In this document: positions 8,217 to 15,345 of the stretch, in pieces
How positions within the stretch are numbered: position 1 is the first letter of the stretch
Layout of the letters: each line of letters starts with the position of its first letter
Assembly: GCA_030613125.1 (NCBI GenBank)
Contig: JAUWMO010000003.1
Span: 1 to 33,895 of the forward strand
Direction: 5' to 3'
Source: Bacteroidota bacterium
Lineage (GTDB): Bacteria > Bacteroidota > Bacteroidia > Bacteroidales > VadinHA17
Length of the DNA: 33,895 nt
Notes under the pieces: model-generated
Seen by the model: the letters and a program-made list of their open reading frames with translations, nothing else
Databases searched by the model: none
What the model was told of the DNA's origin: nothing
Made by a program: the position numbers and the translations under genes

Positions 8217-10631
8217 ATGAAAGACTTTATTCTCATTACAATACGGTTAAGGATGGGATATTACCTGTGGAAATTACTCGTTCTCCTTTTTTTAATGGCA
8301 TTATTTAACGGTAATCTTCTTTCATGTAAGCAAATCCCGGAAAAAAAAACCGGTCAAATGGTTCAACCTGAAGCAGATCAGTCATATTCTCTGCAAAATG
8401 ATCCAATGGTATTGCAACCAGGACCTGCCCAGGGAGATTCTCTCCTGACCAATCCTCCGGGATTCCACTGGCCACAGGAAAACGGAGATGCAGGTTTTAT
8501 ACTTGAAATTTCAAAAAACAATGGTTTTACCGGCAGTGACCAGTTATTGAAAAAGGCTAAAAAAGATGGGATCCTAATTCCTTCTTCTTTGTCAGAAGCA
8601 CCAGAGGTTTATAAAGGAACTAATTCCTGGTTAATTGCAGGTTTACCACTTCCTCTTCACAGGCCATCATTTGTCCTTGAAAAAGGAAACTGGTATTGGC
8701 GCTGGAGGTCAGTAACAAATAGCAGAAAAATTTCTGCTCCTTCCGCACCCATACAATTCACTGTTTCTAAAAAAAGTATTGAATATAAAGTTCCCCCTCT
8801 AAAAGAGTTATTTGCCCGAATTCCGAAAATGCATCCCAGACTCTTTGTCCGTCCGGAAAATCTTGACAGTTTACGTATGCTTCAAACTTCAAGTAAGCCT
8901 CATAGAGATCTTTTTTCCCGTATTTCCGATTATGCCGATACACTTCTGCTTATACCAATTAATCAGGAACCCGATTTTCTGCCTCAGGGCGGAGATTTTC
9001 CATACAAAATATGGCGCGACTATTATGATCAGGCCAGGAAATCAGGACAAATTCTCGATTTTCTTAGCTTCTGTTATATGATGACCGGTGAAGAAAAATA
9101 TGCAGAACGAACCAAACAATGGCTGTTCAGTTTTGTAAAATGGGATCCTGAGGGCCCCAGTTCCATGGATTCTAACGACGAGGTGGCCATGCCAATACTG
9201 CTAAATGGAGCCAGGGCATATGACTGGATATATGATTATCTGAGTGAGGATGAACGTTCAGCAATAAGAGATATGCTGGTGATAAGAGGAGAACAAGCTT
9301 TCTTAAGGTGGCAAAATGGTAATTATCATTATAAGCCATATAGCAGTCATACTACCAGATTGGTTAGTTATATGAGTCAGGTTGGTATAATTCTGTATGG
9401 TGAGGCAAATGAGGCTGAAAAGTGGCTTGGTTACCTTATTCCTATGGTAACTACTTTTTACCCTCCATGGGGGGGAAGGGATGGGGGCTACTCGGAAGGT
9501 CCCAGTTACTGGATGATGTACTTCAACTACATGCTGCAGTCTGCCTATTGTATTCAGAGCGCAATGAGTCTTGATATATTGAAAAAAGAGTTTTACCGGA
9601 ACAATGGCTGGTATAAAATCTATGCTTATCCCTACTATGGAGCAATGCGTCCTTTTGGAGATACAGGGATCGGGCATTACTGGCCGGCCGATAAGATGAA
9701 TCTTTACCGGTTGGCTTCAATATTTAATAATTCATACTTCCGCTGGAGAGCTGACATGAGCCAGCCCGATGAAATGCCTGTTGCTGAAACAATAATTCCC
9801 ACAGGTATAATGAGCTTTTTTTGGTTAGATGAAGGTGCGGATGCAGTCAAACCCGTTCCACCTGACAATTTGCCGGGTTCCCGTCTCTTTCGCGATATAG
9901 GTCTTGTTGCATTTCATGAAGATCCGGGCAATCCTGATGAGACCTATTTCCTGTTAAAAAGTTCTCCGTATGGTTCATGGAGCCATATTCATGCAGATCA
10001 GAATTCATTTTATATTCAGGGATTTGGTGAAGCTCTTGCCATTCAGTCAGGGTATTACCCTCATTATGGCCATCCCCATCATAAAGAATGGACATGGAAA
10101 ACACATGCCCATAATTCCATACTTATTGATGGAGTTGGACAAAAAATACGTGACAGAGCTTCACGTGGAAAAATAATCGCCTTCAGAACAGGTAATGGGG
10201 AGCCTGGAAGTATTGATTATGCAGCAGGAGATGCCACAGCAGCATATTCAGGCCGGCTGAATAAATTTATTCGTCATGTATATTATTTTCGGCCTAGAGA
10301 TTTTCTTTTAATTGATGAGCTTGAAGCGCCAGAGCCGGTTCGTTATGACTGGTTATTGCATTCCCTGGAAAAAATGGAAATTGACAAAAAAAATAAAGAA
10401 GTTACAATACGAAAAGGACAAGCCATTTTGGTATTGAAATTTTTATTCCCTGAAGACCTGGAGTTCTCGCAAACAAATAAATTTATAACCGAACCCGGTT
10501 TGTCGTATCCTGAAGGCTATGCCTATCCTGACCAATGGCACCTTAGGGTCTCTACAATAAACAGGTCTAAAGCTGCAAGCTTTATTGTAAGGATGAAGGT
10601 CAGGTCTGTGAACAACCAGAACTATAAGTAA
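8217..10631 (+). CDS. DUF4962/heparinase II/III-type polysaccharide lyase, lipoprotein
   Basis: An 804-aa protein with a hydrophobic segment and lipobox LLSC (Cys37), so probably lipid-anchored in the envelope. ATG codons exist at 8217 and at 8253 (RLRM-GYYLW); the later one gives a more ordinary signal peptide. Residues about 60-185 form a DUF4962-type beta domain (LLTNPPGFHWP, WYWRWRSV). Residues about 200-540 form an alpha-toroid (HPRLFVRPENL, YHYKPYSSHTTRL with His378, GRDGGYSEGPSYW with Tyr425 and Tyr431). Residues from about 560 are the heparinase II/III C-terminal beta part, with SWSHIHADQNSF (His592) and KTHAHNSILIDG (His630, His632). The family cleaves uronic-acid-containing polysaccharides by beta-elimination, with His and Tyr as acid/base. 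This layout is known for alginate lyases such as PL39 and for others, so the substrate cannot be read from sequence. Confidence 0.85.
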   Translation: MKDFILITIRLRMGYYLWKLLVLLFLMALFNGNLLSCKQIPEKKTGQMVQPEADQSYSLQNDPMVLQPGPAQGDSLLTNPPGFHWPQENGDAGFILEISKNNGFTGSDQLLKKAKKDGILIPSSLSEAPEVYKGTNSWLIAGLPLPLHRPSFVLEKGNWYWRWRSVTNSRKISAPSAPIQFTVSKKSIEYKVPPLKELFARIPKMHPRLFVRPENLDSLRMLQTSSKPHRDLFSRISDYADTLLLIPINQEPDFLPQGGDFPYKIWRDYYDQARKSGQILDFLSFCYMMTGEEKYAERTKQWLFSFVKWDPEGPSSMDSNDEVAMPILLNGARAYDWIYDYLSEDERSAIRDMLVIRGEQAFLRWQNGNYHYKPYSSHTTRLVSYMSQVGIILYGEANEAEKWLGYLIPMVTTFYPPWGGRDGGYSEGPSYWMMYFNYMLQSAYCIQSAMSLDILKKEFYRNNGWYKIYAYPYYGAMRPFGDTGIGHYWPADKMNLYRLASIFNNSYFRWRADMSQPDEMPVAETIIPTGIMSFFWLDEGADAVKPVPPDNLPGSRLFRDIGLVAFHEDPGNPDETYFLLKSSPYGSWSHIHADQNSFYIQGFGEALAIQSGYYPHYGHPHHKEWTWKTHAHNSILIDGVGQKIRDRASRGKIIAFRTGNGEPGSIDYAAGDATAAYSGRLNKFIRHVYYFRPRDFLLIDELEAPEPVRYDWLLHSLEKMEIDKKNKEVTIRKGQAILVLKFLFPEDLEFSQTNKFITEPGLSYPEGYAYPDQWHLRVSTINRSKAASFIVRMKVRSVNNQNYK

Positions 10632-10711
10632 AGTAAGTATCATTTCAAACTCTCAATTAATAAAACCGAATAAAAAAAGTCAACAAACAATAAAACAAAA
10701 AGCTTTAAGTC

Positions 10712-12070
10712 ATGAAAATTAACATTTTTACGAGAAGAAAGTTTATTATTAGCGCTTCTGCAGGAACAGCCGGTGCCTTATTATCATACAAGGTGCCTGT
10801 ATTCGGAATTTCAAATAAAGTGTCGGTTTCTGAACTCGCTCTTAAGGGTGGCAAACCTGTCAGGACCGATGACTGGATGAAATGGCCGGTATGGAATTCT
10901 GATGCTGAAGAACCAATGTTATCCGTCCTTAGAAGTGGAAACTGGTACCGCGGATGGGGTACTAAAGTTACCGGATTTGAAAATAAATATGCTGATCTGA
11001 TTGGGGCCAAACGTGTCCTTGCGACGGCGAGTGGAACAACCGCTTTAGAAACAGCCCTTCATGTTATGGGAGTTGATGCAGGTGATGAGGTCATTGTGTC
11101 TCCTTATACCTTTATTGCGACCTATAATGTGGTTTTTAATCAAAAAGCGCTTCCGGTTTTTGCTGATACCGATCAGGAAACATTCAACATTAATCCACAT
11201 AAGATTGAAGAGAAGATTACGGAACGCACCAAAGCCATCCTTCCTGTACATATTCTTGGCCTGCCAGCTGATATGAGACGGATTATGGCAATTGCCAGGA
11301 GGAACAATCTTGTTGTGATTGAAGATGCCTGCCAGGCTTGGCTGGCTGAATATGAGGGAAAAAAATGTGGCACATTGGGAGATTTGGGATGTTTTAGTTT
11401 CCAGAATTCCAAAAATATTCCTTCGGGAGAAGGAGGGGCTGTTGCAGGGAATAATGATAAGATTATGGACCTTTGCTATTCTTACCATAATTGTGGCCGG
11501 GCATATGGCAAAACTATGTCTGAGTTCAGCGGTTACCCCTTTCGTGGAGGGAACAAAAGAATGACGGAGTTTCAGGCGGTTATATTAATGTCACAGATGA
11601 AGCGGGCGAAAAGGGATGCGGATAAACGTCTGGAAAATGCCTTATATCTGGACTCAAAATTAAAAGATATTCCCGGGATCATTACATATAAACTAGCAGA
11701 TGGGGCAACCCGCTCGGCTTATCACCTTTATCCGTTCCGGTATAAAAAAGAGTATTTTGATGATCTGCCGAGGGAGAAATTTCTTGCTGCTCTTACTGCA
11801 GAAGGAATTCCTTGTTCGGAAGGGTATGGACCACAATATAATGACGGTTTGATAGAGGAAGCTTTGAATTCTAAAGGGTATAAAAGACTGTTTTCAAAGC
11901 AAAGATTGAACACTTACCGGGAGGAACTAAAAAATCTACCCGATAACGATCAGTTAACCCGGGAGGCTGTCTGGTTTTTTCAGAACATGTTGCTGGCTGA
12001 CCGTAAAGATATGGACGATATTGTAAATTCAATACAAAAAGTATTTGAAAACCGAAAGCAATTGCTTTGA
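10712..12070 (+). CDS. DegT/DnrJ/EryC1/StrS-type PLP aminotransferase with a Tat signal
   Basis: A 452-aa fold-type I aminotransferase of the sugar/cyclitol class. The PLP-binding Asp205 (VVIEDACQA) and the Schiff-base Lys234 (GCFSFQNSKNIPSGEGG) are both present, as are ASGTTALETAL (106-116) and PYTFIAT (131-137), so the enzyme should be active. The opening LALKGGKPVR and WPVWNSDAEE resemble scyllo-inosose/AHBA-synthase-like members. The odd feature is residues 1-34: FTRRKFIISASAGTAGALLS is a twin-arginine export signal that cytoplasmic family members lack. Tat would carry the folded PLP enzyme to the periplasm. The family moves an amino group between an amino acid and a keto-sugar. The neighbouring GH109-like protein can form a 3-keto sugar, which offers a substrate, but this is inference. 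It is the last intact gene of the series, 80 bp after the lyase. Confidence 0.87.
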   Translation: MKINIFTRRKFIISASAGTAGALLSYKVPVFGISNKVSVSELALKGGKPVRTDDWMKWPVWNSDAEEPMLSVLRSGNWYRGWGTKVTGFENKYADLIGAKRVLATASGTTALETALHVMGVDAGDEVIVSPYTFIATYNVVFNQKALPVFADTDQETFNINPHKIEEKITERTKAILPVHILGLPADMRRIMAIARRNNLVVIEDACQAWLAEYEGKKCGTLGDLGCFSFQNSKNIPSGEGGAVAGNNDKIMDLCYSYHNCGRAYGKTMSEFSGYPFRGGNKRMTEFQAVILMSQMKRAKRDADKRLENALYLDSKLKDIPGIITYKLADGATRSAYHLYPFRYKKEYFDDLPREKFLAALTAEGIPCSEGYGPQYNDGLIEEALNSKGYKRLFSKQRLNTYREELKNLPDNDQLTREAVWFFQNMLLADRKDMDDIVNSIQKVFENRKQLL

Positions 12071-12262
12071 TCATTCATAGAAAACCACGTCCTTGTGCCT
12101 CCGCTTCCACCTTCGCGAAAGCTTCGGTAGGACGAGGAATGTTATTCGTCACAAGATGTGACTCATTAGGTTTTCACTCTCCGCCTATATATAAATAAAA
12201 AATATGAATATCCAATAACAATAATATATGTATAAGAATGCAGTACTGTCCGACTAAAATAA
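12071..12262. repeat. Intergenic palindromic element between aminotransferase and sulfatase remnant
   Basis: Nested inverted arms are visible: GAAAACC (12080-12086) with GGTTTTC (12169-12175), and TTGTG (12093-12097) with CACAA (12150-12154). The interior contains the string CTTGTGCCTCCG, which recurs almost exactly in the GC-rich patch near 27795. No coding sequence is visible. The element may have replaced the 5' part of the sulfatase gene that should lie here. Confidence 0.4.
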
Positions 12263-12925
12263 TTAAAAGAAGCAGGGGTATGGCAACATACAATAATTAT
12301 CTATATTTCTGACAACGGTATTGCCTTTCCAGGCACTAAAACGAACCTTTATGATCCCTCCATGCGATTACCCTGCATTATTAAACTACCTCATTCAAAA
12401 TTCATTAATACTGTTAGTGATGCAATAGTCACATGGGCTGATCTGGCCCCAACAATACTGGATTTATGTGACGCCATTCCGAAAAAGTATAGTTTTCAGG
12501 GTCGATCATTTAAGGAGGTCTTCGGCCAAGAAAAAGCGAATGGCTGGGATACCATATACGCTTCTCATACTTTTCATGAAATTACCATGTATTATCCCAT
12601 GAGGGTAATTCAAACACGCAAATACAAATTGATCTGGAACATTGCATCAGGACTGGATTTCCCCCACGCCAGTGATTTATTGGCATCCCCAACCTGGCAG
12701 AAAGCAATAAATCAACCGGAAAAACCATATGGAAAAAGAAAAATTGCTGATTGTCTGAAAAGACCAGCTTTTGAGTTATATGATCTTCAAAACAATCCTG
12801 ATGAAACAGATAATTTGTCATATAAACCCTAATATTCCGGAGTCGTAAATAAACTTAAGGGAAAAATCAAAGCCTTTCAAAAAAGGACCAAAGATCCATG
12901 GATTATCAAATGGAAGCATGAATAA
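12263..12925 (+). pseudogene. Sulfatase (family S1) C-terminal remnant with an in-frame stop
   Basis: From 12263 the frame reads LKEAGVWQHTIIIYISDNG, then FPGTKTNLYDPSMRLPCII. This is the usual sulfatase stretch 'eaGv..nTiviftSDnG...f.gaKtnlYdpg.rvP'. It continues through WADLAPTILDLCDAIP, KYKLIWNIASG and FELYDLQNNPDETDNL to a TAA at 12830-12832. The same frame then goes on with YSGVVNKLKGKIKAFQKRT and DPWIIKWKHE to a second TAA at 12923-12925, exactly the normal end of such sulfatases. The internal TAA falls where this family usually has Glu, so one G-to-T change (GAA to TAA) explains it. The N-terminal half with the formylglycine site (C/S-x-P-x-R) is absent and no start precedes the remnant; a stop lies at 12260. 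The gene is dead. Its presence suggests the ancestral substrate was sulfated. Confidence 0.85.
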
Positions 12926-13236
12926 CAGTTTGCCTTCTTAAAACCCTGTCGGGGTTAAAAACACTTTATAGTAAAGCGACTTTCCAAGTCGCTAACGACT
13001 CTTCCAAAGCTCCAAAGCTCCGAAGGAGTTCCTGTGGGAGAATGCCTTAGGTAGAATACCTTCGGCAGGAGAGTCGTTATACTAAGAAAAAAACCAACAG
13101 GGTTGCTGCTCGAACCCTGAGTCAAGAGGCTATATGAAAATAAAGATAAATGAATAACCCCGCCTCCAGATAGTTATCGGGATGGCGGGGATTAAGATGA
13201 ATAACTAATATCGGGCGGGGAATATAAACCCATGAT
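12926..13236. repeat. Cluster of hairpins between sulfatase remnant and convergent lyase gene
   Basis: No gene is visible in this 311-bp stretch, but it is packed with palindromes. These are AACCC/GGGTT at 12942-12956; GCGACTT/AAGTCGC with a 3-nt loop at 12976-12992; a larger inverted pair TAACGACTCT.../...GAGTCGTTA at 12993-13080; CAGGGTT/AACCCTG at 13098-13119; and CCCCGCC/GGCGGGG at 13158-13190 around GATAGTTATCGGG. Their similarity to other intergenic pieces in this window suggests dispersed repeats rather than dedicated terminators, although the last could stop transcription from either side. Confidence 0.6.
13158..13190. terminator. Possible bidirectional terminator hairpin
   Basis: A stem CCCCGCC/GGCGGGG lies between the plus-strand sulfatase remnant and the end of the minus-strand lyase gene (13237). 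No T-tract follows on either side, so an intrinsic terminator is only one reading; the loop carries the dispersed GATAGTTATCGGG motif. Confidence 0.35.
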
Positions 13237-15135
13237 TTAATCCCCTGAAAGCCGGACTCTGATTTCCCCTAAGTTGTTTTCAAACTTCCATGCCGGAATT
13301 CTTAGTTCAATACGTTTCAATCCTTCTATCTGACGGTCGAGTTCCAGCGGTGCCGGGTGTAAGGAAACTACTGAAATGGTAAAATCAGGATGTGACAGAT
13401 TTTCCAGTTTAAGTTTTTTCCCGTCTTGTTTTAAAACGGCTCCCCCTTTAACAATTTCTACATCGGCAGTTGTCATCAATTGCCAGGTAATCATTTTTGT
13501 TTTTTCTGAAAGTTCGAGTTTATCTTCAATAAGTAACGATGTTGGGCTGTCTTTTACAAACCTTCTTTTAACGCTTTTAAGCTGCCCTTCAAAAGTTGGG
13601 GTCATGTCGATGGTAACTTCCGGGTTGTTGCCTGTTTTAAAGCGGGCAATTGTTGCTTTTCCGTCAACAACATGGAACTGGTTGTTTACTGAAATTGTGC
13701 TGTGCCCGAAATTATTTTTGGTGAGTAATGTCCAGCGTTCACAATCCTGGCAGCGCTCCCATAAATTAAAGCCGGTTTTTTCGAGTTCGTGATATGACTG
13801 ATTGCCCGGATCAACTACCCAGCGTACTCCGTTTAATTCAAAAATGAATGAGCCACCATCCATATTTCCGTGATTAACAGAACCCCTTCCACCTTTTCCA
13901 CCAAAATAATATTGGTGTGGGTCATCTTCTCCTCCGGTAAAAATTACAATTGGATTTGCCCCTTCGCCTTTCCAGGCGGTGGGCATTTTAACTTCATTTT
14001 CCCCCTCATACTGAGAGAGCCAAACCAATCCGGCGCTCGCGTTGCGAGATAATTTGCCCATTTCCTCCGGCGAACGTAAGAACCTTTCTTTTTCGAAAAA
14101 CACTTTATTGCCGGTTTTTGCAGCGAACCAGGCCAGTGTTATGTCGCCATTTTTACTTCTTGAGACTCCACAGTCGGCAAAATTGTAATACCATCCGGAC
14201 GGTGCATTACACAACACCCTAAATACAGAGCTTTCCATAAACGAAGGATATTCAGCCAAACCAAAATCGGTGCCAAATGCACTTTCAAACATGGCTGCAG
14301 TTAATACTGTAAAACCGGTTCCGTAACCCCAGTAAGTAGACCCTTCAGGGTAAACACCATCGGGGCCATATTCCACCAAAGCATATGGCATTCCGTCCAG
14401 TGCACGGCTGATAGTTTTTACAGCCAGTTCCAGGTCTTTTTCGGCAATGGTAATTGCAGCGGCAATCATTCCGCCGTGGCACACCTGATTCCAGTTGTTG
14501 GTGCCTGTAACCCAACCGGTATTTCCTTTTTTATTATAACTCGGTTTTATCCCTTTTTCAATCAATGCCGTTTTGGCCAGTTCGATGGTTGATTTGGGTA
14601 GTTTCCCGGCAGTCCAGTCGAGGGCAAAAGCCACTGCCATCGACATTTCTGCCACATCGAGGTAGTGCGATGGGTTCCAGTCGGAAAAATTACAAACTGC
14701 AACCACTTCTTCGTTTATGCGCTGTAATATTTTTGGGTCTTTCTCAATGCGGTAAACCATGCCCAGCATGTTAATGCGGTATAGCATTTCTCTGGAAACT
14801 CCAAGCAGCCTGCGACCGGTTTTAATTCTTTCCAGCAGAGGTTGTTTTTGAATTTTGGCTGCATTTAACTGAATGGCTTTATACATGTTCTGAATAACCG
14901 GATCGGTTTTCAGTTTTTTCTTTAGATTTTTTTCAATGGTGGAATTAAGTACCAGACGGGGACTTTGTTTACGCAGATTTCTTTTCAGGTATTGGACCGA
15001 CATTGGGTTCTGCAATTTTGGTATCTCTTCGCCGGCAGATTTCGATGATGGATTGTTTACATTGGCTGTTGCAATAATTGGAACAATTAAAACAAAGCAT
15101 AAAAAACTTAGCAGGTAATTAAATTTTAATTTCAT
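13237..15135 (-). CDS. Heparinase II/III-type polysaccharide lyase, secreted
   Basis: A 632-aa protein with a Sec signal peptide (hydrophobic residues 7-22, probable cleavage near TATANV). Residues about 40-350 form the alpha-toroid with GTNNWNQVCHGGM (His220), DGVYPEGSTYWGYGTG (Tyr268, Tyr271) and WYYNFADCG. Residues from about 395 are the beta-sandwich part, with SVNHGNMDGGSFIFELNG (His422) and WVVDPGNQSYH (Asp442, His449), which could hold the metal and catalytic histidine as in heparinase II. Family members cut glycosaminoglycans, alginate or ulvan-like uronic polymers by beta-elimination. Compared with the lyase at 8217 it lacks the DUF4962-type N-terminal domain and is not a lipoprotein, so the two are not simple duplicates. 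It lies 156 bp downstream of the GH2 gene on the same strand, with a long palindromic repeat between them. Confidence 0.85.
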   Translation of the reverse strand: MKLKFNYLLSFLCFVLIVPIIATANVNNPSSKSAGEEIPKLQNPMSVQYLKRNLRKQSPRLVLNSTIEKNLKKKLKTDPVIQNMYKAIQLNAAKIQKQPLLERIKTGRRLLGVSREMLYRINMLGMVYRIEKDPKILQRINEEVVAVCNFSDWNPSHYLDVAEMSMAVAFALDWTAGKLPKSTIELAKTALIEKGIKPSYNKKGNTGWVTGTNNWNQVCHGGMIAAAITIAEKDLELAVKTISRALDGMPYALVEYGPDGVYPEGSTYWGYGTGFTVLTAAMFESAFGTDFGLAEYPSFMESSVFRVLCNAPSGWYYNFADCGVSRSKNGDITLAWFAAKTGNKVFFEKERFLRSPEEMGKLSRNASAGLVWLSQYEGENEVKMPTAWKGEGANPIVIFTGGEDDPHQYYFGGKGGRGSVNHGNMDGGSFIFELNGVRWVVDPGNQSYHELEKTGFNLWERCQDCERWTLLTKNNFGHSTISVNNQFHVVDGKATIARFKTGNNPEVTIDMTPTFEGQLKSVKRRFVKDSPTSLLIEDKLELSEKTKMITWQLMTTADVEIVKGGAVLKQDGKKLKLENLSHPDFTISVVSLHPAPLELDRQIEGLKRIELRIPAWKFENNLGEIRVRLSGD

Positions 15136-15184
15136 TTTAGTTGGTTTTAGCTTTTTTCATTATTTAAGTCTATTCCTTAGCGCC

Positions 15185-15345
15185 AATTTTGAGTCCACTC
15201 CGAAAAGTTTTTTTTGCCACAAAGACACGAAAGCACAAAGATACACAAAAGTTAAGGTACTGGAAATAAACCCTTTGTGAATTTTAGTGTCTTAGTGTTT
15301 TAGTGGCATTTTCTTTTTTTGACTTTTCGGAGAGGACTCAATTTT
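15185..15345. repeat. 161-bp imperfect palindromic repeat overlapping the end of the GH2 gene
   Basis: The left part reads TTTTGAGTCCACTCCGAAAA then TTTGCCACAAAGACACGAAA. The right part, read on the other strand, is AATTGAGTCCTCTCCGAAAA then ATGCCACTAAAACACTAAGA. The two arms pair along most of their length. The right arm lies inside the minus-strand GH2 gene and supplies its last codons (ESSPKSQKKKMPLKH) and its stop codon at 15292-15294. Sequences of the 'GCCACAAAGACACAAAG' type are, from memory, common dispersed repeats in Bacteroidota genomes. Confidence 0.75.

Noticed and set aside
12362-12832. A 156-aa stand-alone gene starting at the ATG at 12362
   Set aside because: Sulfatase-like sequence continues in the same frame upstream to 12263 and beyond the stop to 12925, so this is part of a broken sulfatase, not a gene of its own.
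13376-13792. Plus-strand open frame of 138 codons opposite the second lyase gene
   Set aside because: It is antisense to the well-conserved C-terminal beta domain of the lyase and shows no domain or initiation signal.
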